64,000 nucleotides of DNA from Sphingobacterium corticibacterium (GTDB lineage Bacteria; Bacteroidota; Bacteroidia; Sphingobacteriales; Sphingobacteriaceae): contig NZ_SGIT01000001.1 in the NCBI RefSeq assembly GCF_004208525.1, forward strand, positions 744,001-808,000. The letters run 5' to 3'. Position numbers and translations under genes: made by a program. The first letter of the stretch is position 1, and each line of letters opens with the position of its first letter. Positions 1 to 9,797 of this stretch are shown piece by piece. The notes below the pieces were generated by a model, which had not been told where the DNA came from, made no database searches, and saw nothing but the letters and a program-made list of their open reading frames with translations.

Positions 1-702
1 ATCAAACTATTGGAACTCTACGGCGACGAGACAATTGATTATACAACTTCTGTCGAACGGTTCAGCAACCCGTCAGCAATGAATTTAAACAGCGAAAACG
101 CTATAAATCCTTCGCACCCTATATTGAATACATTGGACAAGCAATCTAAATATTATACATTGAGCGGTCAGGCACAAAAAAGAGCCTCATTACCGTCTGT
201 CAGTATTTTGGGAGGTTATGCACACCGTGGAACAGGTATCAGCCCGAACGGAACGGTATCGGGTGCTTGGAAAGACGGCTTTAGCAACACCACCAATAAT
301 TTTTTGGCAGGTATCGGCATTACGTGGAATATCACAAGCCTGCATACCAACCGTATGAAAGGCGAACAGCTTTTTAAAGAAGCGGAAAGTATCAAACTGC
401 TCCAAACGCAGTACGAGCAGACCATGCAAGCGGATCTGTCCGCATCAAAGACAAAAATCGTACAGCAATACGAACAGCTCCAAAAAACAAGGCTTGCCGT
501 ACAGCAGTCGCAGGATGCTTACGAAATGTACCTCGCAAGATACAAAAGCGGTCTTATTGCATTGAGCGAGCTTTTGCAGATAAGAGCCTTGTTGGAGCAG
601 GCTGAAAACACCCATATCGCGGCATCACGGGATTATTGGGTTCTCCTGGCTTATGAGGCAGAGCTGACTGCCAATTTCGATTTTTTGTTTAACAATCTTT
701 AA
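1..702 (+). CDS. TolC-family outer membrane efflux protein (5' end outside window)
   Basis: This is the C-terminal part of an outer membrane channel of a tripartite efflux pump; the reading frame is open from base 1, so the true start lies upstream of the window. The visible 233 residues contain a glycine-rich beta-strand stretch (around ILGGYAHRG and GIGITWNI) followed by long amphipathic, Gln/Leu-rich helices (about residues 110-220), the barrel-then-coiled-coil order of the second TolC repeat. It ends 10 bases before the RND pump gene and clearly belongs to the same operon. Family assignment is firm from this context; the substrate of the pump is unknown. Confidence 0.85.
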   Translation: MKLLELYGDETIDYTTSVERFSNPSAMNLNSENAINPSHPILNTLDKQSKYYTLSGQAQKRASLPSVSILGGYAHRGTGISPNGTVSGAWKDGFSNTTNNFLAGIGITWNITSLHTNRMKGEQLFKEAESIKLLQTQYEQTMQADLSASKTKIVQQYEQLQKTRLAVQQSQDAYEMYLARYKSGLIALSELLQIRALLEQAENTHIAASRDYWVLLAYEAELTANFDFLFNNL

Positions 703-712
703 TTAATCGTAT

Positions 713-3700
713 ATGAACATCATAAAATTTGCGTTAAGGAAACCGATTGCGATTATGGTTGTCGTACTGTCGATTGCTTTCTTTTCCTATAACACCGTAA
801 AAAAAATCAACGTAGATATATTCCCCGAAGTGGAATTACCTACGATATACATCGCTATGCCCTACGGGGGATTGTCCCCTGCCTATATGGATGGGTTTAT
901 GGCGAACGAGTTCCAAAAGGTACTTTTATTCGTCAGTGGTGTAGAAAACATCGATTTCAAAAGCGTACAGGGAATGACCCTGATGAAACTGAGCTTTTAC
1001 CCTGGAACCGATATGGCGCAGGCTGCTGGAGAGGTAGCCACCTTTACCAACCGGGCAATGGGGTTTCTGCCAGCTGGAGCGGTTCCGCCTATGGTCGTCC
1101 GCTTTGACGGTAGCTCACTTCCCGTAGGACAGCTGGTTTTTGAGAGTGAACAGCGTTCGGTCAATGAATTACAGACACTTGCCATCACGCGAATACGGCC
1201 GATGTTTACCGAAATCCCTGGCATTACTTCTCCAGCTCCATTCGGAGGGAACGTCCGGACAATCGTGGTCAATATAAACCCCGAAGCCATGCAGGCAAAC
1301 GGGTTAAGTCCTGAAGAAATTACAGCCGCTATTACCAAGAACAGCCTGCCGTCGCCTGCGGGAAATATTCGCATCGGCGATAAAAACTTAATGGCTCCGA
1401 TTAACTCCATTGCCAAGAACCCCGAAGAATTTCTGAATACACCTGTAAAAACAAACGATAATAGGACTATATATGTCCGTGATGTCGCAAGTGTATTGGA
1501 CGCAGCAGACCAGACCGTAGGTTATGCAGTTGTTAACGGCAAAAGATCGGTGTACCTGCCGATTATCAAAAAGGCGGATGCCTCCACATTGGACGCCGTA
1601 GAAAACTTAAAGTCTTCTATTCCCATGCTGAAAAACCAACTGCCCGAAGACGTGGATGTCCATTATGAATTTGACCAATCGACCTACATCGAAAGGGCAC
1701 TTTCCACGCTTATCCACGAAGGAATTTTGGGTGCAGTATTTACTGGTGTGGTTATTTTACTCTTTTTGGGCGATAACCGTGGGGCAATCATCGTTGTATT
1801 GACCATTCCGATTGCGATTTTGTCAGCTGTTTCCGTTTTGCACCTTTTCGGGCAGACCATAAACATTATGACCTTGAGCGGTCTTGCCTTGTCAATTGGT
1901 ATTCTCGTCGATGAAGCCACCGTAACGATAGAGAACATACACCAGCATTTTGAAATGGGCAAGCCCAAACAGCGAGCCATTTTGGACGCTTTGCTCGAAA
2001 TATCTATCCCTAAATTGCTGATTTTGATCTGTATTCTTGCCGTACTGACCCCTGCCTTTATTATGACGGGTATTCCAAAGGATATGTTTATGCCTTTGTC
2101 TATGGCTGTGGCTTTTGCTATGATAGCTTCCTTTTTGGCTTCGCAGACCTTTGTGCCGATTTTGGCAAATTGGTTGATGAAGAACAAGCACAGCAACGAA
2201 ACCAATACGCCGAGAAAACGGGCTTTCTTTGAAAAATTTCGCGTAAACTATGCTTACCGTATGCGTAAATGGTCAACCAAAGCCTTGCCTCTTTTTGCAT
2301 TATATCTATTAGTTGCAGGAGGGATTGCCGCATTGCTGTTGAACGTCGTCGGAACAGATGTCATGCCGGTTTCCAATAACGGAGACTTTCAGTTACGCAT
2401 ACAAGCTCCGCAGGGGAGTAGGCTCGAAAAGACCGAGAAAATCGTCAGTGAAATTACCGATGAAATCCGTGGGGTTATTCCCGAAAACGGTATCAAACTG
2501 ACCTCTGCATTCGTGGGAACGCATTCGGCAGGAACGCCCATCAATCCGATATTCCTGTTTACGAGTGCTTCACACGAGGCGGTTTTGCAGGTTTCTGTCA
2601 ATCAGAAAGTGTATACGGGTTCCATAGAAGATTTGAAAGAAGAAATAAGGGTAAAATTACAAGAAAAACATCCCGATGTCGCTTTCAACTTTGAGCCAAT
2701 GGAATTGACCGAGAAGATTATGGGACAGGGTGCAATGACCCCGATTGAGGTCAAAGTCGGTGCAAGACAAATAAACGGTGCTTTTGCACACGCATCTAAG
2801 ATTGCGGAAAATTTGAAGAAAGTACCTTACCTGCGTGATGTCCGCATAGCGGAAGCGATTGCTTATCCTACATTGGAAATTGACGTAAATCGTGATCTTG
2901 CCGGACAGTTCGGACTGACCATGCAGGACGTAACCCGAAGCCTTGTAACAGCTACTTCATCTACACGATATACGGATAAAAACCTTTGGATTGACCCCAA
3001 TTCAGGATTGGTATTCCAAACGCAGGTACAGATACCGGAGGCTACGATGCAATCGGAGGAAAAACTTCGGTCAATTCCATTAAAGAAAGGAAGTCTTCGT
3101 CCGGTATTGGAAGATGTGGCAACCATTCGTAAGGTTACTTCTCCTGCACAGGTAAACCGTAAAGGCCCAAATCGATACGTTACCGTTGTAGCCAATGTGT
3201 ACGGAAAGGATTTAGGAAGTGCTTCTACAGTCGTCAAACAGGCAATTGCAGATGCAGGAGAACCACCCCGCGGCACGACGGTTTGGACAGCGGGAACATT
3301 ACAGTTATTGGAAGATACCTTGGATAGTCTTATGGCAGGTTTGGGCGTAGCCATTATTGTTATTTTCCTAATGCTTTCAGCTTATTACCAATCGTTTAAA
3401 GTGCCGTTGGTCATCCTTTCAGTATTACCCGCCGTAATTGCGGGAAGTCTAATCCTGCTCTACCTTACAGGCAGTACGCTCAACTTGCAATCCTATATGG
3501 GGATTATTATGTCGCTTGGCGTATCGGTATCAAATGCCGTGCTATTGGTCAATCAAGCCGAATTTTATCGGAAAAAAATGGCATTGAAACCCGCTAATTC
3601 GGCAAGACTTGCTGCTTCGTCACGATTAAGACCCGTTTTGATGACCGCGACAGCGATGTTTGCGGGAATGTTGCCGATGGCAATGGGTTTAGGGGACGGA

Positions 3701-3922
3701 GCTGAGCAAGTTGCGCCATTGGGTAGGGCGGTTATCGGCGGACTTATAGCTTCCACAGTGTCCATTCTGTTATTGGTTCCGCATTTCTTTTCTTCTTTGA
3801 TGTCGAGAACTTCCATTATCAGCCCGTCCTTAGACCCTGATGATGATGAAAGTAGATATTATACAGAACAATCAGAAAAAAACTCGCTTAATAGTCGTAT
3901 TACGGATGATGAAAAACATTAA
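713..3922 (+). CDS. RND-superfamily efflux pump, inner membrane permease
   Basis: This 1069-residue protein has the full RND architecture: TM1 at the N terminus, a large periplasmic loop, TM2-6, a second periplasmic loop and TM8-12, and would drive proton-coupled export through the TolC partner. TM4 carries D400-E401 where AcrB-type pumps have an Asp-Asp pair, and TM10 reads GVSVSNAVLL with Ser940 where AcrB has the relay Lys940. It therefore belongs to a divergent RND branch, and its proton relay must be built differently. The C-terminal tail is acidic and Ser/Asp-rich. The gene follows the TolC gene by 10 bases and precedes the adaptor gene by 77 bases. Metal versus drug specificity cannot be told from sequence. 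Confidence 0.93.
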   Translation: MNIIKFALRKPIAIMVVVLSIAFFSYNTVKKINVDIFPEVELPTIYIAMPYGGLSPAYMDGFMANEFQKVLLFVSGVENIDFKSVQGMTLMKLSFYPGTDMAQAAGEVATFTNRAMGFLPAGAVPPMVVRFDGSSLPVGQLVFESEQRSVNELQTLAITRIRPMFTEIPGITSPAPFGGNVRTIVVNINPEAMQANGLSPEEITAAITKNSLPSPAGNIRIGDKNLMAPINSIAKNPEEFLNTPVKTNDNRTIYVRDVASVLDAADQTVGYAVVNGKRSVYLPIIKKADASTLDAVENLKSSIPMLKNQLPEDVDVHYEFDQSTYIERALSTLIHEGILGAVFTGVVILLFLGDNRGAIIVVLTIPIAILSAVSVLHLFGQTINIMTLSGLALSIGILVDEATVTIENIHQHFEMGKPKQRAILDALLEISIPKLLILICILAVLTPAFIMTGIPKDMFMPLSMAVAFAMIASFLASQTFVPILANWLMKNKHSNETNTPRKRAFFEKFRVNYAYRMRKWSTKALPLFALYLLVAGGIAALLLNVVGTDVMPVSNNGDFQLRIQAPQGSRLEKTEKIVSEITDEIRGVIPENGIKLTSAFVGTHSAGTPINPIFLFTSASHEAVLQVSVNQKVYTGSIEDLKEEIRVKLQEKHPDVAFNFEPMELTEKIMGQGAMTPIEVKVGARQINGAFAHASKIAENLKKVPYLRDVRIAEAIAYPTLEIDVNRDLAGQFGLTMQDVTRSLVTATSSTRYTDKNLWIDPNSGLVFQTQVQIPEATMQSEEKLRSIPLKKGSLRPVLEDVATIRKVTSPAQVNRKGPNRYVTVVANVYGKDLGSASTVVKQAIADAGEPPRGTTVWTAGTLQLLEDTLDSLMAGLGVAIIVIFLMLSAYYQSFKVPLVILSVLPAVIAGSLILLYLTGSTLNLQSYMGIIMSLGVSVSNAVLLVNQAEFYRKKMALKPANSARLAASSRLRPVLMTATAMFAGMLPMAMGLGDGAEQVAPLGRAVIGGLIASTVSILLLVPHFFSSLMSRTSIISPSLDPDDDESRYYTEQSEKNSLNSRITDDEKH

Positions 3923-3999
3923 CGGTCCTTTCTGTGCATTGAAAACAAATACTTTCAGAAAAAACAAACGATATAATAAAATTTAAAACCATACATAAA

Positions 4000-5109
4000 A
4001 TGTACCACAGTATTTCCATAAATAAAAAATCAGTAGCACTATTGGCTATGACAACCTCGTTGATATTGGTTCTTTCCGCTTGTTCTCAAAAACCAGAGAA
4101 AAAAGAACGACCACAGAATGTGGAAGTGAAAGCAGTTAGTTATCCGACGGCTCCTGTACAATTGATCAATCCCGAATATGAAATATCGGTGCCGGCAGAA
4201 CTGAAACCCTATGAACAGGTAGCGGTATATGCAAAGGTTAGCGGATTTGTCCAGCAGTTGTACGTGGACAGAGGTGACCACGTTCACAAAGGACAGCTTT
4301 TAGCCGTATTGGAAGCTCCTGAAATGGAACAGCAATACCTTTCGAGTAAATCATCTGAGCAAAAAGTTTATAACGATTATCGCTATGCAAGGCAGGCTTA
4401 TGATAGGTTGGTGGATGCTTCCAAAACTACGGGTGCAGTAGCGGATATTGAATTGGATAGGGCAAAAAGTGCCATGGAAAGTGCTAAATCGGCTTACGAT
4501 GCCTCCAAAGCAGGTACGGCACATTCCTCACAGCTGCAGCAGTACCTGCGTATCACAGCCCCTTTTGATGGTGTGATTACGCAGCGAAATGTTTCGGTCG
4601 GAGCATTGGCAGGAACAGGAAGCAACGTGCCTTTATATATAATCGCACAGGGCAATAAGCTCCGTCTGACTTTATCCCTGCCCGAAAAACACGCATCATC
4701 TGTTCAGCAAAGTATGCCGGCCACGTTTACGGTTAGCTCACAGCCCGGAAAAATGTTTAATGCCAAACTTTCCCGTTCATCGGGTTTGCTCGATCAACAG
4801 GACCGTTCCCTTACTTTAGAGTTTGATGTGAGCAATCCCTCGGGCGAATTGCAAGGAGGAGATTATGCACAGGTCAAATTAAAACTAAAACGTAAAAAGC
4901 CATCGCATTGGGTTAACAGCAAGAGCGTTTTAAACACGCAATCGGGAACGTATGTCTTGACGTTAAATAATGAAGAAGTGAAACGGATTGCTGTAGACGA
5001 GGGTATACGTATAGATACGCTGATAGAGGTATTTGGTAACCTTTCTCCCGAAGACAAGATTATTGTTAAACCGTCGGAAGAGATTAAAGTGGGCAAAGCC
5101 GAGCTTTAG
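4000..5109 (+). CDS. RND efflux periplasmic adaptor (membrane fusion protein), lipoprotein
   Basis: The 369-residue product starts with a lipoprotein signal peptide (lipobox LSAC, Cys28) and would be anchored in the inner membrane, bridging pump and TolC channel. After the signal it shows the lipoyl-like half motif (KVSGFVQQLYVDRGDHVHKG, about residues 80-99), a short coiled-coil hairpin, the second lipoyl half (ITAPFDGVITQRNVSVGA, near residue 190) and a beta-barrel region. It is the last gene of the TolC-RND-adaptor set, an order less usual than adaptor first, and is followed by a strong terminator. The family is certain, the transported compound unknown. Confidence 0.92.
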   Translation: MYHSISINKKSVALLAMTTSLILVLSACSQKPEKKERPQNVEVKAVSYPTAPVQLINPEYEISVPAELKPYEQVAVYAKVSGFVQQLYVDRGDHVHKGQLLAVLEAPEMEQQYLSSKSSEQKVYNDYRYARQAYDRLVDASKTTGAVADIELDRAKSAMESAKSAYDASKAGTAHSSQLQQYLRITAPFDGVITQRNVSVGALAGTGSNVPLYIIAQGNKLRLTLSLPEKHASSVQQSMPATFTVSSQPGKMFNAKLSRSSGLLDQQDRSLTLEFDVSNPSGELQGGDYAQVKLKLKRKKPSHWVNSKSVLNTQSGTYVLTLNNEEVKRIAVDEGIRIDTLIEVFGNLSPEDKIIVKPSEEIKVGKAEL

Positions 5110-5179
5110 CGAAAATCAAATTTTAGGATTATAATTTTATCAAAGCTATTGTAGCTTATTATTTTATATGGTAACTTGT

Positions 5180-5213
5180 TAAGCCAATCGAAAGCAAGAT
5201 TGGCTTATTTTTT
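5180..5213 (+). terminator. Intrinsic terminator of the efflux operon
   Basis: A 10-bp perfect stem (TAAGCCAATC / GATTGGCTTA) with an eight-base loop is followed by a run of T. It lies 70 bases after the adaptor stop codon and closes the efflux operon. Confidence 0.85.
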
Positions 5214-5248
5214 GTAAAGATATACTATATAACCAACGTATAAGGCTT

Positions 5249-5758
5249 ATGGTGAGAAGATGCTTTTATGTGATGCTGTTTCAGATGCTAATAACGACGA
5301 CGGCGTTATTCGGACAAAAACTTTCTCTTCCGGAAATTAGAAAGGATTTTAAAATTGGACATAAGGATGAAGCTACATGTAAAAAGCATCTGAATGCGTT
5401 AGAGGAATATGCAGACTGTCCAGTAGAGCGAGGTTATGAGGCCGCATACCATATGTTTATGGCAAACCATATAGGGAATCCCTTTAAGAAAATGGGTTAT
5501 TTCAAAAATGGAAAAAAAATGCTCGAAGAGGAAATAGCGCGTAATCCAAGTGATATAGAATTACGGTATATTCGCTTGTGTATTCAATATTATATCCCGT
5601 CTTTTTTGGGATATAAAGGTAATATAGAGGAAGATAAAGATTTTTTAGTAAATAATTTGTATAAACTAAAAGATCAGAAAACCAAAGAACTCATTTATAC
5701 TTATTTAAAAGGAGCGAAGATGTATTCTGAGGCAGAATTAGCATTACTAGGCCGTTAA
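5249..5758 (+). CDS. Hypothetical exported protein
   Basis: The 169-residue product begins with a likely signal peptide (hydrophobic stretch to about residue 22, FGQ cleavage context) and is otherwise soluble, helical and Lys/Glu-rich. It includes a segment (EEIARNPSDIELRYIRLCIQ) that resembles the helix pairs of TPR-like proteins, but no full TPR consensus is visible. I do not recognise the family. It sits alone between the efflux terminator and guaA, is visibly AT-richer than the upstream operon, and its ATG at 5249 is the first in frame. Confidence 0.6.
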   Translation: MVRRCFYVMLFQMLITTTALFGQKLSLPEIRKDFKIGHKDEATCKKHLNALEEYADCPVERGYEAAYHMFMANHIGNPFKKMGYFKNGKKMLEEEIARNPSDIELRYIRLCIQYYIPSFLGYKGNIEEDKDFLVNNLYKLKDQKTKELIYTYLKGAKMYSEAELALLGR

Positions 5759-5799
5759 AGGAAATCAATTAAAATCGTTAAAAATACAAGGCGAATATG

Positions 5800-5807
5800 T
5801 AACTTTG
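5800..5807 (+). promoter_or_regulatory. guaA promoter -7 element
   Basis: TAACTTTG matches the Bacteroidota consensus TAnnTTTG exactly and ends only four bases before the guaA ATG, so the transcript would be leaderless or nearly so. Confidence 0.6.
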
Positions 5808-5811
5808 CGCC

Positions 5812-7362
5812 ATGTCCGAAAAAATTATCATTCTCGATTTTGGCTCACAATATACACAGCTTATAGCACGCCGTGTTCGAGAGCTTAACGTTTACTGTGA
5901 AATTCATCCTTATAATAACTTACCGGTATTTGATGATGAGGTGAAAGGCGTTATCTTTTCTGGTAGTCCGTATTCTGTTAGACAGGAGGATGCCCCCCAA
6001 ATTGATTATGCCGATATCCAAAATCGTTTTCCGTTATTAGCTGTATGCTATGGCGCGCAGTATCTAGCACAGCAGTCGGGCGGAGAGGTATTACCATCCG
6101 AAATTAGGGAGTACGGTCGTGCGAACCTGCAATTTGTGAATCAGGAAAGCGTCTTATTGAAAGGTGTACCGGTGCAATCACAAGTATGGATGTCCCATGG
6201 CGACACCATTAAAGAAATTCCTTCCAATTTTAAGATTATTGCCAGTACGGACAAAGTACGGGTGGCGGCGTACGAAATAGAAGGTACACGTACGTATGGT
6301 ATCCAGTTTCACCCGGAGGTGACACATAGTACCGACGGACAAGTATTGTTAAAGAATTTTGTGGTTGATATATGCGGTTGTTCACAAGACTGGACGCCAG
6401 ATACCTTTGTGGAAACAACGGTAGCCGAATTAAAAGCACAACTGGGTGACGATCATGTGATCATGGCGTTGTCGGGAGGCGTAGACTCTACCGTAGCAGC
6501 CGTATTATTACACCAAGCTATTGGAAAGAATCTTCATTGTATTTTTGTGGATCATGGCTTACTTCGTAAAAATGAATACGAACAAGTGTTAGATTCATAC
6601 AAAAATATGGGGCTAAATATAAAAGGAATCAATGCGAAAGAATTATTTTTTGGCCGTTTAGCGGGTGTTTCAGAACCCGAGCAAAAACGAAAAATAATAG
6701 GTGCGTCTTTTATTGATGTGTTCGATCAAGCGTCCAAGGATATTCAACATGAATTACCGGAAGGCGTGGAAGCAAAATGGCTAGGACAGGGGACAATCTA
6801 TCCCGACGTCATTGAATCTATTTCTGTGAAAGGTCCATCGGCAACTATTAAATCGCACCATAATGTCGGTGGTTTACCGGATTTTATGAAATTGAAGGTG
6901 GTAGAGCCATTAAAAGCTTTGTTTAAAGACGAGGTACGCCGTGTAGGGAAAACATTGGAAGTGGATGCTAATATTTTAGGACGACATCCTTTCCCCGGCC
7001 CGGGACTTGCTATTCGGGTGCTGGGCGATATTACGGAAGAAAAGGTACGGATTTTGCAGGAAGCTGATGACATCTATATCCGTAACCTAAAAGACGCGGG
7101 ATGGTATGATAAAGTATGGCAGGCAGGAACGATCTTTCTACCAGTCCAATCTGTAGGAGTGATGGGGGATGAGCGTACATATGAACACGTGGTCGCGTTA
7201 CGCGCAGTGGGTTCATTAGACGGTATGACAGCCGATTGGATTCACTTGCCATACGATTTGTTAGCAAAAATTTCAAACGAAATCATCAATCATGTTAAAG
7301 GAATTAATAGAGTTGTCTATGATATCAGTTCAAAACCACCAGCTACGATCGAGTGGGAATAG
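5812..7362 (+). CDS. guaA: GMP synthase (glutamine-hydrolysing)
   Basis: GuaA converts XMP to GMP with ATP and glutamine, the last step of guanine nucleotide synthesis in the cytoplasm. The 516 residues cover the class I glutamine amidotransferase domain (nucleophile Cys79 in AVCYGAQ, His/Glu in FHPEVTH near residue 170), the ATP pyrophosphatase PP-loop (SGGVDST, near residue 222) and the C-terminal dimerisation domain ending PPATIEWE. Length is normal for the family. The start is fixed by the conserved opening [20 protein letters not shown]. Its 3' end overlaps the next gene. Its pathway partner guaB is about 46 kb away in this window. Confidence 0.98.
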   Translation: MSEKIIILDFGSQYTQLIARRVRELNVYCEIHPYNNLPVFDDEVKGVIFSGSPYSVRQEDAPQIDYADIQNRFPLLAVCYGAQYLAQQSGGEVLPSEIREYGRANLQFVNQESVLLKGVPVQSQVWMSHGDTIKEIPSNFKIIASTDKVRVAAYEIEGTRTYGIQFHPEVTHSTDGQVLLKNFVVDICGCSQDWTPDTFVETTVAELKAQLGDDHVIMALSGGVDSTVAAVLLHQAIGKNLHCIFVDHGLLRKNEYEQVLDSYKNMGLNIKGINAKELFFGRLAGVSEPEQKRKIIGASFIDVFDQASKDIQHELPEGVEAKWLGQGTIYPDVIESISVKGPSATIKSHHNVGGLPDFMKLKVVEPLKALFKDEVRRVGKTLEVDANILGRHPFPGPGLAIRVLGDITEEKVRILQEADDIYIRNLKDAGWYDKVWQAGTIFLPVQSVGVMGDERTYEHVVALRAVGSLDGMTADWIHLPYDLLAKISNEIINHVKGINRVVYDISSKPPATIEWE

Positions 7363-8602
7363 ACTATTTTTCGTATTAATCTTAGGTGTCTTTTTTTTTC
7401 TGGGAGCTTGTTCCCCTAAAACCAGGGTATTAAAGTCTCCAGATCATAGTGGAGGGAATGTAGGGGGAACTCTTCCAAAAGAAGAGAAACCGGAAATTAC
7501 CGACAAGGAGGAAACAGCAGAGGATGCTCGTAGAGCAGAAGCAGCAAGAAATAGTGTCACACTAGTTCTACCTTTTCAATTGGATAAGATCGCTCCACAT
7601 ACATTATCAAAGGAAGATGTTAATCGCTCGGCTATTGCACTAGATTTTTACCAAGGTTTTCAATTGGGGCTAGACGAATTGGCGCAGAAAGGAAGATCTT
7701 TTTCACTGAATGTAGTTGATTCGCGCGATAACGAACTACATAACCAATCTATTGCAAGGTCAGAGGATGTTACCAATGCTGCGCTGATTGTGGGACCGGT
7801 ATTCCCGAAAGAGATTACGACTTTTGGTACACATCGGTCAAATAAAAAGGTGTTGCAAGTAAACCCCTTGGCCGCTACAAAAGCACGAGACTTTAATCTG
7901 CCTAATTTGGTGTCGTTAACACCATCTATTGATGTACACACAAAAGCTATGGCTAAACGCGTAGCACATGATTATAAAACGGGTGATGTCGTTATTATTT
8001 ATAATACATCAGATAATGATGGAAAGCAGTTTTTGAGTGGTTTTCTATCCGAGTTGAAAAGTGCGAATTCCTCCGTTCAGGTAAGATCCGTATCCTCTAT
8101 CCCTCAATTAAATGAACAGATTAGTTTAACCGGTACGAATTTGGTTGTAGCGGGTACAACGGACAGATTCCAATTGCGGTCTTTCGTGAGCAATTTGGAA
8201 ATAAAATCTTCAGAGGAATTTTACACCTTTCGTGTATACGGCCATCCGTTATGGGACCGTATTGACTTTAGTATATATGAGCGTTTTGGTGATTTCCAAC
8301 CTGTTATTACCACAGAGAGCCATATGAAAGCATGGACAAGGGCGGCCAAAGAGTTTAAAGATCAATACTATTCATTGTATGGTGTTAATCCTTCGGATTA
8401 TTCTTATAAAGGATATGACGCCGCACGATATTTCGGAAATTTACTGGCGAAATATGGAGACGATTATCCAGCACATATCACAAAAGAGAAATTCGAGGGT
8501 TTATTTAGCACGTATACGTTTGATTATAACGAGGGATGGGGGTTTGTAAATAATGCTGTTTCGTTTAAGAATTATCAAGGCTCTTCGTTTCAATTGAAAT
8601 AA
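7319..8602 (+). CDS. Lipoprotein with periplasmic-binding-protein fold (LppC/Peripla_BP_6-like)
   Basis: The product has about 427 residues from the ATG at 7319. It begins with a lipoprotein signal ([12 protein letters not shown]) followed by a charged linker, then a domain resembling ABC-transporter ligand-binding or LpoA-type proteins ([36 protein letters not shown]). It may bind a small ligand or act in envelope assembly; no transporter genes are next to it. The start overlaps the end of guaA by 44 bases in another frame; an alternative ATG at 7292 adds nine residues. It is followed after one base by the RNA methyltransferase gene, so the three genes may be cotranscribed. Confidence 0.75.
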   Translation: MISVQNHQLRSSGNRLFFVLILGVFFFLGACSPKTRVLKSPDHSGGNVGGTLPKEEKPEITDKEETAEDARRAEAARNSVTLVLPFQLDKIAPHTLSKEDVNRSAIALDFYQGFQLGLDELAQKGRSFSLNVVDSRDNELHNQSIARSEDVTNAALIVGPVFPKEITTFGTHRSNKKVLQVNPLAATKARDFNLPNLVSLTPSIDVHTKAMAKRVAHDYKTGDVVIIYNTSDNDGKQFLSGFLSELKSANSSVQVRSVSSIPQLNEQISLTGTNLVVAGTTDRFQLRSFVSNLEIKSSEEFYTFRVYGHPLWDRIDFSIYERFGDFQPVITTESHMKAWTRAAKEFKDQYYSLYGVNPSDYSYKGYDAARYFGNLLAKYGDDYPAHITKEKFEGLFSTYTFDYNEGWGFVNNAVSFKNYQGSSFQLK

Positions 8603-8603
8603 T

Positions 8604-9797
8604 ATGGAAGCTAATCCACGTAGAGTTGAGCAGCAATTGCGAAATTTTCAGCGCGCCTTGGATGCTTATAATAATACGGAACCCTTTGCCCGGTTTCTTA
8701 CCAAATTTTTTAAAGAAAATAAACAGATGGGATCATCCGATAGACGGATGATCTCTCGCTTATGTTATAATATATTCCGGCTAGGATGTTCTCTACAAGA
8801 TTTACCCACGGTTGACCGCCTTGTTATCGCTGAATTTTTATGTGAAACGCAGAGTGCTGTTGTAGAATGCTACAAACCGGATTGGATTGCCAATATTAGC
8901 GCCTCTATAGCGGAAAAGATATTTTTTTTAGATACGCAGGGATATGATGTGAGGAACCGCCTTTTTCCCTTCGCGTCTCGTTTGTCCCCCACCATAGATA
9001 CCGAACAATTTGTATTAAGTCACTTGATACAGCCCGATTTATTCATTCGTGTGCCGAATAATAATAAAGTGGTTGTAGAACGGGAGCTTGTCGAACATGG
9101 AGTTGCCTTTGCACCTGTTTTTGGAAATGCTTACCGTTTAGAAAATGGGAGTAAACTGCAAAATATAAAGAAGATAGAGGGTTTATATGAAGTGCAGGAT
9201 TTATCCTCCCAGCAAAGTCTCGAAGGTCTTTCTTTAACTCCGGGAGAAAAATGGTGGGATGCGTGTGCCGCTTCGGGCGGAAAATCACTTTTATTACTAG
9301 ATCGTTGTCCACTTATTGACTTGCTAGTCTCCGACATACGGCAAAGTGTACTTCGCAATCTAGATGAGCGTTTTGATAAAGCAAAGATAAAGACGAATTA
9401 TAGGAAGAAAGTGCTGGATTTAACGCAGGATATTGATCATTTGATGAACGGGGAGACTTTTGATGCCATATTGGTTGACGCACCTTGCTCCGGTTCTGGA
9501 ACCTGGGGACGTACACCCGAGATGCTCAGCCAGTTTGACGAAGAACGGATACAGACTTTTGCTTCTCTTCAACGTCAAATCGTGGACACTGTCGTTCGGT
9601 ATCTTAAACCACAAGGAATATTAGTGTACATTACCTGTTCCGTATTTGAAGCAGAAAATGAACAGCTTGTACGGTATCTGGAAGATAAACATGCATTGGT
9701 CGTGGAAGAAGGTGGTATTATAAAAGGATATAATAGAAAATCGGACAGCATGTTTGCCGTCCGACTGCGAAAACCTACTCACATTTACCGGGAATAA
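8604..9797 (+). CDS. RsmB/NOP-family RNA cytosine-C5 methyltransferase
   Basis: This 397-residue SAM-dependent enzyme should methylate cytosine in rRNA or tRNA. An N-terminal helical, NusB-like region leads to the catalytic domain: SAM-binding WWDACAASGGKSLLLLD (near residue 215), motif IV DAPCSGSGTW with its Cys, and motif VI TCSVFEAENE with the catalytic Cys. These two cysteines are diagnostic of m5C RNA methyltransferases. Which RNA is the target cannot be told, so no gene symbol is given. Its 3' end overlaps the convergent uspA-like gene by 23 bases. Confidence 0.9.
   Translation: MEANPRRVEQQLRNFQRALDAYNNTEPFARFLTKFFKENKQMGSSDRRMISRLCYNIFRLGCSLQDLPTVDRLVIAEFLCETQSAVVECYKPDWIANISASIAEKIFFLDTQGYDVRNRLFPFASRLSPTIDTEQFVLSHLIQPDLFIRVPNNNKVVVERELVEHGVAFAPVFGNAYRLENGSKLQNIKKIEGLYEVQDLSSQQSLEGLSLTPGEKWWDACAASGGKSLLLLDRCPLIDLLVSDIRQSVLRNLDERFDKAKIKTNYRKKVLDLTQDIDHLMNGETFDAILVDAPCSGSGTWGRTPEMLSQFDEERIQTFASLQRQIVDTVVRYLKPQGILVYITCSVFEAENEQLVRYLEDKHALVVEEGGIIKGYNRKSDSMFAVRLRKPTHIYRE

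Noticed and set aside
5180-7362. Genomic island inserted at guaA
   Set aside because: Known guaA-targeting elements insert at its 3' end; the candidate foreign genes are on the 5' side, and no integrase or direct repeat was found.
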